The notes under the pieces are model-generated. The model saw only the letters and a list, made by a program, of their open reading frames with translations. It searched no databases and was not told the DNA's origin. Position numbers and translations under genes: made by a program. A DNA stretch of 64,000 nt from Rotaria macrura. Its lineage: Eukaryota; Rotifera; Eurotatoria; Philodinida; Philodinidae. Shown here one piece after another: positions 38,563 to 49,244 of this stretch (the first letter of the stretch is position 1; each line of letters starts with the position of its first letter). Location: NCBI GenBank assembly GCA_900239685.1, contig OENT01000593.1, positions 30,538-94,537 on the forward strand. The letters run 5' to 3'.

Positions 38563-39168
38563 AATCTCTTATGTTTTGTTCTGTTTTTTGATAAGTAAAA
38601 ATGATTCATCGTTGCCTTGTTTTTCTTTCTCTTCGATATTATGATATTTTTCGAATCTTATAGGAGTTCAAAGGTTTTTTTCTCTGGCAATCGAGATCTA
38701 AGGTATGAATAATGTTGCTTCGTTGCTTCTCCTCATTGGCTTTTTGTTCTTTGATTTTTATGATCATGTGACACAATGTTCGGCAATGTTTTAAACGTTG
38801 AAAAGTCTAAATGAGATTCCGGGCACGCTTTGGTGTACAGATATAAAAGCATTTGTTGACATGATAATTTTTCCTACGAGACCTGATGACATACTCTGAA
38901 TACTGTGATTCGTGGAACTCAAAAAAAAGGATCTGTGAATGAGTAACAATTCCTTTCGGACTCTTATTTTCAGATCAATACTAAAAATTTGTTTGCGAAC
39001 AACTGTTCTCGCAAAAAAGAATAGTCCTAATGTAAAAGACGTATTTGAATCGAATTGAAGATTTTTCAAAATTTCTATTGCTCACTTTTATTCATTGACC
39101 CAAATTGAGTGAACATATTGACATAGAATTTTTCGATTATATAGGCTTTTGTTTCTACAGAAAAGATC
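38563..39168. other. Intergenic before anmK
   Basis: AT-rich spacer of 0.6 kb. It ends in a polypyrimidine stretch and CTACAG, eight bases before the anmK ATG. Confidence 0.6.
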
Positions 39169-40284
39169 ATGCCTCGTGTTATTGGTTTGATGAGTGGCAG
39201 TTCATTAGATGGTCTTGACATTGCTTGTGTAGACTTTTCTTCAGTTGGCGATTATCCAACAGAAAAATGGACGTTTAATATTATTCATGCTGAAACGATA
39301 CCTTATTCATCTGATTGGATAAAGAAATTATCGACAGCAATCACATTAGATGCTAGATCGTACCTTCTTTTGCACACATCTTATGGCCATTATTTAGGTC
39401 GATGTGTAAATGATTTTATTGTTAGATACAATCTTAAATTAGATGATATTGATCTTGTTGCATCTCATGGTCACACTGTATTTCATGAACCATGGAATGG
39501 TATGACTGGACAAATAGGAGATGGTTCAGCCATATGTGCTGAAACTCATTTATTAGTTGTCAATGATTTACGTTCAATGGATGTTGCACATGGTGGTCAA
39601 GGTGCACCAATAGTACCTATTGGTGAAATCTATTTATTTAATGACTATCGTCTTTTATTGAATATTGGTGGTATTGCTAATATAACCGACCGTAAATATC
39701 AAATTGCATTTGATATATGTCCTGCAAATCGCATATTAAATAAACTTGTACAAGAATATTATCATAATGATTATGATCACAATGGTGAATATTCATCGGA
39801 AGGTCAAATCAATAGAATCTTATTAGATAAACTAAATCAATTAGATTATTATAAAAAGTCCTACCCGAAATCTCTATCGAATTCATTTGGTCTCGATATT
39901 ATTTATCCATTGTTAGAATTGAATAGAATGAATATTACTGATCTATTACGTACATATATTGAACATATTGTCCAGCAAATAAGTTGTGCAATAGAAATGA
40001 TTATTGAAAAGGAACGACAGGAAAAATCAACATATATCAATTGTAAAATGTTAGTTACAGGTGGTGGTGCACATAATCAATTTTTACTTCAATGTTTAAC
40101 AACGAAATTAAACGAAAATTTTGGTATTGATGTTGAATATCCGGATGCTAATGTTGTCGATTTTAAAGAAGCTTTAATCATGGCATTCATTGGTCTATTA
40201 CGTATACAAAAGAAACCCAATGTTCTAGCTTCTGTAACTGGAGCAAACATTGATTCGATCGGAGGAGCTGTATGGAGTAATTAA
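39169..40284 (+). CDS. anmK: Anhydro-N-acetylmuramic acid kinase (bacterial type)
   Basis: This is an intronless frame of 371 residues, a full-length AnmK. In bacteria the enzyme opens and phosphorylates 1,6-anhydro-MurNAc to MurNAc-6-phosphate during cell-wall recycling. Motifs: VIGLMSGSSLDGLDIA (N-terminal phosphate loop), ASHGHTVFHEP, GQIGDGSAICAE, VVNDLRSMDVAHGGQGAPIV (catalytic Asp region), LLNIGGIANIT, FDICPANRILN, VTGGGAHNQFL, and FKEALIMAFIGLLR with SVTGANIDSIGGAVW at the C-terminus. The FDICPAN form and the C-terminus resemble the shorter Bacteroidota enzymes. Animals do not make peptidoglycan, so transfer from bacteria followed by use on dietary bacterial cell wall is the likely story. 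Base composition and codon use match the neighbours, and a CTACAG acceptor precedes the ATG, so it is a settled eukaryotic gene and not contamination. Confidence 0.95.
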   Translation: MPRVIGLMSGSSLDGLDIACVDFSSVGDYPTEKWTFNIIHAETIPYSSDWIKKLSTAITLDARSYLLLHTSYGHYLGRCVNDFIVRYNLKLDDIDLVASHGHTVFHEPWNGMTGQIGDGSAICAETHLLVVNDLRSMDVAHGGQGAPIVPIGEIYLFNDYRLLLNIGGIANITDRKYQIAFDICPANRILNKLVQEYYHNDYDHNGEYSSEGQINRILLDKLNQLDYYKKSYPKSLSNSFGLDIIYPLLELNRMNITDLLRTYIEHIVQQISCAIEMIIEKERQEKSTYINCKMLVTGGGAHNQFLLQCLTTKLNENFGIDVEYPDANVVDFKEALIMAFIGLLRIQKKPNVLASVTGANIDSIGGAVWSN

Positions 40285-40761
40285 AACATTCGAATTTTAT
40301 CATACTTTCTGTTTTTTTTAATTTAATTGAAATAAACCAAATGAATTAAATTGATTTGTGGACTAGTTAAAAACAATTTTTATGTATATGAAACCAAAGA
40401 AGGTCGAAGTTGTGCATCGGTCTCTGTTCTACTCGGTGAACTATTTTTTATAAACGTGTAAGGGTACTTGGAAATATGTGAGCTCGCATCTGAAAAGATT
40501 TGGAACTACTTAAACTAGGATAGACACTCCCTAGCAATTTCATCGATCGGCAACATATAATGCAACATGTTTCATTCTTACGACTTTAATGAAATCCATC
40601 ATTTTTTTCTATTTGAAACAGTTATATTACTTGTAGAACATTACATATATGCTTCAGAGTCTTCACTGCAAAATCTATTGATTTCACATTAAGAAAATAT
40701 CAAATTTGAATTCATCTGATCTTTTGTTCTAGATAAATATTTAAAAAGCAAATAAAGAACT
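40285..40761. other. Intergenic between anmK and PTCD3
   Basis: Spacer of 0.48 kb with AATAAA-like signals just after the anmK stop (about 40329) and a polypyrimidine GTTCTAG about 30 bases before the PTCD3 ATG. Nothing else was seen. Confidence 0.6.
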
Positions 40762-43700
40762 ATGCTGTGGAGAATATGTCATCGTTATGCATCGACAGCT
40801 ACGGCTAGTCGTCCGAAAAGTTTTACATATCCACAACGTATTCATCGTTCTCCAACAGCATTACTCGAATCATTGAATTCATGTGTTCAAACTGAAGGTG
40901 GTAATCCAGCATATATATTTATGGATGATCCATTTCTAATACCAACATCAGCACATGAAAAACGACAACTATCATTATCAAAAGCGTCAGGTAAAAAAGC
41001 AGCTCAATGGATTATGGACAAATATTCATATGCATTCTTTCATGATATTGCTGTACCATCGATACCATCCTATTTTCCAAATTATGCATTTGATGAAAAA
41101 GAATTTATTGAACCCGACGAAACAACTTTATATAAATTAATGAATTGGAATAAAATTATAAAAGCTCATGAAATTTATAAAAAATGTTTAGATCAAAATG
41201 TTCATGTATCAGATGCATGTAAATATGCTCTGTTCGATTTATTATGTATTTTCAATAGTGATAATCCTATGGATATTTTACCACCAGAAGAAGATTGGTA
41301 TAGAAGAGAATTGAACGAAACAAATCAATCAGGTAGAATATAAAATACAAAAAATAATAAACTAACGTGAAATTTTCTAATTGCAAATGACATTTATTCC
41401 ATGATCATCGTTTAAAATGTGATGACGTCAATAAACATGAGTTGAATTACAGAATCCATTGTTTTCGTGATATTCATGTGAAATAAAATCCGTTGGAATG
41501 ATTAAATTTCGAAATATAATACATCTTCAATGCTGACAATCATACGAATATACTATTCTAAGATATGATGTTAAAAAAAGAAAACAAAAATTCTCATGTT
41601 TTTCATTGTTTAGAAACTTAATCAGAAATCGATTCCATTTTCAAATCCTATTAAGACGTTCATATTATTTTTTGCCTCATGACAAGTTTTTTAGAGATTT
41701 CCGTTACCACGACATTCATTCCTAGTATTTAAGCAAATCAGACAATTACACTAAGTTTTGTTGTGACTATCGTAAAACAAATAGGCCAACAATTAATAGA
41801 AGAATGTTATAATTCGATGTGAAACTTCAACAACTATTTAATCATCGATTGTCAAACAGTGAACATATAAAGCTTTATGGATTATACGATAATGTTGTAT
41901 TGTTTGTTTAAGGTTTACTTCAACGAACATGGAAAGATAATGGTTTAGCCGAACAAATGTTCGAAGAATTGAAACTTTCAGCAACATCAGAACAAAAAGT
42001 TCGCCTTTACAATTCATTTGCTAGTGGTTTACTGAAATATAATCATGCCGAAAAGGCTATAGTAATTATAGACGAAATGAAACAAGGCAATATATTACTC
42101 GATTTAATAACGTATAACTATCTGATTCGTTCAACTAGTTTAATTAAAGAAACATATGAAGCACGTTGGCAATTTATAAACGAATATTTAAATGAAATGA
42201 AACAAAATTCTATTCAACCTAATTTACGTACATTTAATTCAATACTCTTTACGTTAAGACGTTGTTCAGTATATGAACGTGGTCCGAATTTAGCATTATC
42301 TGTATTAAATGAAATGCGACAATGTGGCATTGAACCATCGCTTGGTACATGGGCACATATAATTATGATTTTTTATCCAAATGATCATATTGGTTATGAA
42401 ACACAAATTTTACCACAAATTCTCGATGAATTAGAAAAACAATATGAATTAAATGGAAATCAATTTCAATGGAGAGATATCGATGACAGAGAATTCTTTT
42501 TTAATGCTATGTTTAAAGCGACTGTCAACAATCGAGATGTTGATTTAGGTAAACATGTCGTAAAGCGAGTAAACATCAATATTATATAGGACAGTAGAAG
42601 AATATCATTAGTAGACGTATGTACACAGACAACTTTTTCAAATCTCGGAAATAATCTATCTGACTTTTTTCCATCAAAAGATAAGAACACTAGAAAATCA
42701 AGGCTTTTTTTTATATTATTCATTTTGATTTGTACGACGACTTATAATTAATTGAATTCTATAAAAAAAAATGATTTGATTTTCTAAACTATTGAATGCA
42801 GCCCTAAGCCCCCCTCTATAAGAAAACTGTAAATTTCAACAGACTTCGCTACATGTTTGGAAATTCGAATTTGTATATTTATGATATAATTATACTTTAA
42901 TAGCGCGAGGTTATTATTTGACACGAACAGATACATTACGCTATTCACTCGTGTGTTAAAAAAGCCACTAGATAGAAATAATAGCAGTTACTAAATTTTT
43001 TCCATTAGTATAACACAGGAAGGTACGATGTATTTTAGCCGGAACTAATCATGCTATTTAAAAGATTTTACATAGTTTCAAGAAAAAAAGAATATACTTA
43101 CAAAAATTTTGAATACTAATTAACTCTCAAAACGATGAAATAGTTAGACATTCGATTGCTTGTGATACGGAGACTTATTTTCTCCTATATTTCTTGATAA
43201 ATTCCTATTGTGTTGTATTCTATTATATCTTTAATTAAGTCATCGTTCTAAATATAAGATTATGCTTAATAATGTAGAAAGTTTGCTCTTTTTCCAAGAT
43301 AGTGTAATCGATCCATCTAACGTAAAATATATTTTGTTGTAGTATTTATATTATTTATTTGTCGTTTAGCTAAACGTATTCATCGTTTTCTAATGATGGG
43401 CTCGAATAGCCGTTTTATACCCGATGGATTTAAAGAACAAATGTACTATACAAATTTGTTTCGTTTACTTTTTCGTTTTGATATACCTGAACATGTTATG
43501 CCATTATGGGAATCTGTTGTACCAAATGTTTATTCACCATCAATATATATAATCGAAGATTTAATTGAATTTATTTCAACATGGAATATCAATGATTACT
43601 ATGTACGTCTATGGTCAGATTTACTTCTATTAGGTTTTATTGATAATAGACAAAATAATCGACGTGTTATTGAGCGTTATTTAACATTACTCGTTCGTCA

Positions 43701-44241
43701 TGATCAAGAAAATTTACCGCTTGAAAAATTCAAGCAATATGCAAATATAGCACGACAAATTTTAAAACGTTTTCCATTAACATCTGATGAAGACGAACAA
43801 AAACTAACGAATCAAACTGATGAACCACAACAAGACATTGGTGACGAACAGCAACGAGCAAAGCAATTCAAAAAACTTCAACCAAAATTTCAATATAGTG
43901 GACAATTATTATCAAATTTGATCTACTTATTAACACGTGCCGATGATTTTGATGCTAGTTGGTCATTATATGAATATTACTTAGAAAAAAAAAATATACT
44001 TATTACACCATTGAATGAAATGAGTCTCATGTCATTATTATCATTAACAATAAAAAACAATCATATTGATCATGCATTAAATATAATTGAAAGAATAAGC
44101 GAACATAATTATGAATGTTTAAGTAATGCACTTGATCTATTGAATCGTAATGGTAATTTAGACCATAAAGATAGACAACGTTTACGAACAATACAAAAGA
44201 ACTCTTCTTTGGAAAGTGCACATCTTGTTAAACTTGTTTAG
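40762..44241 (+). CDS. PTCD3: PTCD3 / mitoribosomal protein mS39, 3 exons
   Basis: Exons 40762-41332, 41913-42548 and 43370-44241 join in phase 1 to 692 residues (human PTCD3 is 689). The first 20 residues (MLWRICHRYASTATASRPKS) look like a mitochondrial presequence. Conserved segments run in order: HRSPTALLESLNS, FMDDPFLIPTS, SGKKAAQWIM, FHDIAVPSIPSYFP, then PPR-like helices (GLLKYNHAEKAIVIIDEMK, TYNYLIR, QPNLRTFNSILFTLRRC, GIEPSLGTWAHIIMIF), then DLAKRIHRFLM across the second splice junction. It is a pentatricopeptide-repeat component of the mitochondrial small ribosomal subunit. Introns are 580 and 821 bp with no recognisable content. It is followed on the same strand, 0.5 kb away, by the acyl-CoA-reductase-like gene. 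Confidence 0.92.
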
Positions 44242-44759
44242 GATATTTAAAAATAAAAAAAAAACTAAACAAACCAAAGATGCAATTTCTTTTTTCAACA
44301 ACAGACAGAATTTCAGTTGCCGTAGCAGAGCATGTTTCTTTTTGCTCGTTCTTTTCTTCATTCCTACTGGCTACATTAACTATACACAATTACGAATCAG
44401 TGGTTGTGCTTATGAGTGAGAGGGTAAAAGGGCGAGACGGATGGTAGCAACACCAAACATATGCAATCCTACATAACAAGAATATCGTCAAAGAACGAGT
44501 AAAATACAACGTCAGTGAAAAACTAGCTCTGCGCGTAATAATAACAAATAGAAAAAGGAAAAATGGCGAAAACCACCAAGAGCTAACACATCTCTAACGA
44601 TGATGTTTTTCTTTTTTTCTCTCTTTTTGTTAGTGGCTATTCAACCTTTGACTCATAGCTAATCATAAGTAGTGCAAAGTCTAATCTTTCATTAGTTTCG
44701 ATACCTGCTTAAAAAAAACTTTAATATTATTTTAGTTTCAGATTTCTTTGTTGCTGATC
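44242..44759. other. Intergenic before the FAR-like gene
   Basis: Spacer of 0.5 kb, with TTTCAG about 18 bases before the next ATG. No gene was seen. Confidence 0.6.
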
Positions 44760-47438
44760 ATGACAACGTCGATCAACGATTTTTATGAAGGGAAAAATAT
44801 TCTTGTTTTTGGTTCAACAACATTTCCTGGAAAAGTTTTAATCGAAAAACTCTTACGTTCATGCCCAAATATCGATAAAATCTTTTGTCCAATAGAAACG
44901 ACGGCAACAACAACAACAACAACGGCAACAACAAAATCAATATCAAAAATAAATCATCATTTTACACCGACAGATATATTTGCTGAAATTTATACAACAA
45001 AATTATTTGATCGTGTTCGACGTAATAATGCTAAATTTCAAGAAAAAATTATTCCATTCGATATTAATATTTTATTTTCATCATCCGACGATGATGAAAC
45101 ACATAGAGATGACGAACAATTAGAATTAGAAAATTTATCGCATAGAAAAATTCAACATGCCATTGATATATGTTTTTATATGGCTAATAATTCAATCGAT
45201 TTCGAAGAACAAAATCTCAAAGAAATGATACAAACCAATGTTATTGATCTCAAACGCATTTTAAGTTTTTTAAAAACTTGTACAAAACTCAAATCAATCG
45301 TTTACTTATCATCTATCTATGCCAATATTGGTAAAAAAATATTTTGGTCTAGTATAGAAATCCATCGGTTCAATACGATTTTAAATGTCATAGGATGCAG
45401 TAATTAAACTTCTGCAAGAGAGTACTCAATGGAAATAAGTTTCTATCATAGTATTCGCATTCATACATTATTACTTTCAGCTAATATCTATCATTCATCA
45501 TAATAGTACTACCACATTTTTCTTCTTCTTGAGTTTCTACCGTGCATAAGTTTTTCGATAAACAATAAGAAACTTGCTTCAACAAATTTGGCTAATAAGT
45601 TAGAAGCTAATCGAGGTGTATTGTCACGGAATGAAAAACAGGCAAGGCTAATCGATATTGTGTCCTTCTAATTAGTATGAATAGAAGAAGAACAAAAAAG
45701 AACGACGAATTAGCTTTCGTGTTACTCTATTTCCATGATATTGATTAATTGACCGGCAGCTTCTTTGATAAAGATAAATGTCAGATTTATATGACAACAA
45801 TGTTAGCATCCGGATAGAATAAAAAAAACATACATTGAAAATCCACTATCTTTTTTTCAAGTACATTGATGATTCACTGTGACGAAGTTGAAAAATATAA
45901 TTGACTAGATGAGTTTGATAAGGGAACATATGTGCGCCATGCAATGATATTGTAATTTCAGACTGTTAAAAACAAACCGTCAATTTGTTAACGACAAGGT
46001 ATAGCTATGTACAAAGTCATTCATAGACTTTTCATATTCTTGTCAAGGTTAGTACGCATGGGGAAAAATGTAATTTCGATTGAGAACCTTCATTCATCAA
46101 TGAGATTAATCGAGAATAAAAGACTAGAAGACCATAAATCTTCTTTTGAAAAAACGATGACAGATTTATGAAATTCAATACCTACGGCAACATGAAATAT
46201 TTACATATATCTGAATTTTATATTTGAATGTGTCTTATGGTTGATTAACAAACTGAGTCTACATCAAGGATCTAGAACGCTTTTATTTCTTTTATGAAAA
46301 AATCATTTTCAAATGAATATCATACGAAAAAAGCACACATTTATATTTAGATTGTCCATACATCGATGAATGTATTTATCCGTGTCCAATTGAACCTCAT
46401 AAATTATTCGATGCACTCGATTGGATGGATAAAGAAATGGTTGCATTAGCAACACCGAAAATAATCGGATCGAAACCGAATGCATTTTCATTTTCACATT
46501 GGCTTGCTGAAACAATTCTATCTGAAGAACAAAAACATTTACCATCAATGTCAATCGTACGTGCATCAATCATAGGTGCTGCATGGAAAGAACCGTATCC
46601 TGGTTGGGTCGAAAAATCCAATGGGCCAAGTGAATTTTTCGTTGCTGCTGGTCGTGGTTATTTACGTTCAATGAAAGGTGATTCACATGATGTACTTGAT
46701 ATCGTACCAGTTGATATTCCGGTTAATCTATCCATAGCTGCTGCATGGCAAAAATATTCTGATGATAATAATGAACACATAACGATCTATCACTGTACAT
46801 CCAGTGGTCTAAATCCATTTCGTTGGCAAGAGATGAGTAATTATTTTACTGAATATTCGAAACGTATACCCTATGAACATGCATTTCGTCGTCCGAATTT
46901 GTCTGTAACAAGTCATAGTTTAATACATGATTCCTATGTATTTTTTTCACATTTAATACCAGCTTATCTAGCTGATTTTGGCCTTCGTGTCATTGGTCGT
47001 AAACCTCATATTGTTAATATATATAAAAATTTACATCATACATTACTTAAACTTGAATCATTTACAACACGTGAAGAAATTCAATGTTCATATGATAGTT
47101 TAAATTCATTAAGACAATTAGTTAGTGAAACAAATAATATCAACGATTTTTATTTTGATATACGTGCATTACATTGGCCAACTTATATTGAATCGTATTT
47201 AATTGGCACGAAACGATATGTTTTAAATGAAGATATACATTGTTTAAATGGTGCACAAAAACATTTAAATAATTTGCGTAATATACGTTGGATATTCAAT
47301 ACAATTATACTTGTTCTTTTATGGCGTATATTTATATCAAAAAGACCGACAGCAAGAAATCTTTGGTATTTTATAATTAACTTTTTTGTGGCCAAATTCG
47401 TTCGATTCTTTAAAATTCTTAGTGCAGGTAATGCTTAA
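44760..47438 (+). CDS. Fatty-acyl-CoA-reductase-like protein lacking catalytic motif, 2 exons
   Basis: Exons 44760-45330 and 46351-47438 join in phase 1 to 552 residues (human FAR1 is 515). The whole FAR architecture is present: an N-terminal Rossmann domain (DFYEGKNILVFG, VLIEKLLRSCP, KLFDRVRRNN), LDWMD, ASIIGAAWKEPYPGWVE, the FAR_C domain (DIRALHWPTYIESYLIGTKR, HLNNLRNIRWIFN) and a C-terminal hydrophobic anchor. In active FARs the Rossmann motif is TGxTGFxG and the catalytic motif is YxxxK. Here the first reads FGSTTFPG (17-24), with its middle Gly lost, and the second is FSFSH (236-240), with both Tyr and Lys lost. A Thr-rich run (ATTTTTTATT) and an acidic insert (about 113-127) also differ. 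It is probably not a working wax or ether-lipid reductase; a structural or regulatory paralogue is inferred. The intron is 1020 bp. Confidence 0.88.
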
Positions 47439-47529
47439 AAAATAAGACTTATTGCTATAGATAAAACTGGATGAATTTTTTAATTAACAACACATACAAG
47501 GGAATTTAACATTCATTAATATCATTCAT

Positions 47530-47679
47530 TTATTTTTTGTTTTCTTTTCGTCTTCGTTTATGAGAACCGGTCTGTGTTGTGTATGTCTCCAATATGTCCT
47601 TTTTTCTTCTTTCTTTTGTGATTTGTTCTATCTTAATTTTTTTCTTTTCTATTTGTTCTTGTTGTTGTTTCGTTTGTGA
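47530..47679 (-). CDS. Possible terminal exon of an unidentified minus-strand gene
   Basis: On the minus strand, TTTTCAAAAG is followed by 49 open codons and TAA. The translation is a charged Lys/Gln/Arg-rich helix ending LETYTTQTGSHKRRRKENKK, which looks like a real basic C-terminus of a nucleolar or RNA-associated protein and less like AT-rich noise. I found no matching upstream exon between here and 49.2 kb, so the gene is unassigned. The alternative is chance coding in purine-rich DNA. Confidence 0.3.
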   Translation of the reverse strand, partial: SQTKQQQEQIEKKKIKIEQITKERRKKDILETYTTQTGSHKRRRKENKK

Positions 47680-49244
47680 CTTTTGAAAACAAACAAAAAT
47701 TAATATTCAACGTTTCACAATTTCTAAAACAAAATAAATGGTTAACGTCGGACACAATTGAAACGATTTCAAACTCGAGAATTTTTCACTCATCTTATGC
47801 TTACCAATCGACGAGAGCATGAAAAAAAAGAATTGAACTGATTCCATTTTAATTGCATGTTATGAATACCTTATTTTTCTTTTCATTAAAGTGTTTTGGC
47901 ATCTACATGAACATATGTAACATAAACAGGTGTGTAAACATAAAAGAAAACTAAATGGAATAAATTTAGACTCTGATGAAATTGTGCATGAGCAGTTTTC
48001 ATGAGAAATATTGTTCTGTAAATTTGGTTTTAAACAAAGAAAAAACAAAATCATGTACGACTCTCATTTTATTCACTTCTCTGAATGCCTAACGCATTAA
48101 ATATACAACGTGATGTAATTTTTGTTTCTGATTGCCATCGAATATCGTCTTATTCGATCGTGACCTGTTAATTGTATAGAATTACTAATTGTACATGAAG
48201 AATGACTGTCATGTATCTCGATTTTAAACTTCTGTTTGTGTATTTTAAGTAAAAACGTAATCATTTTTCATCTAAATTTTCTACTATTGCAACAAAGAAG
48301 AATTGAAAAAACTTAATTTTCTCGCGTTTAATGTCGATTCTTGAGTCGATTCAGACTTCTAAAATATCATCTTATTAAAAGAGAGGAAGGACGTACATAC
48401 GAATTGTAGTTTGATTGGCAAAAACCAACGGCTGATCAAACCATTGAAACATAGCGTTTTCTAAACGATAGAGGAGATCTAGATATTTTTGTCAAGTAAG
48501 CACATAAACATATGAAAATGAAGGATCTATACTCGTTGCTATCGATATAACTAGATAATTTTCATCATGTTATCATAGAAAACACACACTTCAACCCGAT
48601 TGAACCCAGTTTTATTTGAACTTCAAATAAAACTGTAGTCTCAATCTATTTATAATTCTCAAAAGAATTACTGATGCTACCTAATATTGAAAAGAATCAA
48701 AGAATCTTGATATGGATTTTGACTAGAAGCGGTGCCTACGTAAAATCTTTGAATGATCGTATTCAAGAAAGTGACACAAACTGCAATCACATAATAAGAA
48801 CTTTTTTTCTTCGTAAAAGTTCATCACACACACGATAGATCAGTTGAGCGATCAAATGAAGTATGCTTCACACTGGTGTAGGGGTAGCATTCGCATTGGT
48901 GTGAGTGTATTGGTAAGACGCACCTACACCCTTGCGTACACCAAAGACCAAATCTGAAAGATTTGGTGAAAAATTTCAAATTTATTCAAGATTTATTGCA
49001 TCTCTACCCATACCTGACACACCCACACCCTTGTTACCATACTATCGATCATTGTCTGTGGTTGGTTAATACGATTAAATTAGGTATCATAATTAAGAAA
49101 CTAAACCGATCTATTCTATGTTAACATTTTGGAAACTCCTAAAATTGACTTTATGGCGTGTATTCAATTTTTGTATATATGTGGAGAAGTTTCCTTATCT
49201 CTCCTTCAGTTGAGTTCGATATAAAAACACAAATAAAAATAATA
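47680..49244. other. Intergenic; patches of GGTGT/CACCC-rich sequence
   Basis: AT-rich spacer with a short stretch (about 48870-49030) holding several GGTGT and CACCC motifs in both orientations, including CACACCCACACCC at 49018-49030. No gene was recognised. Confidence 0.55.
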
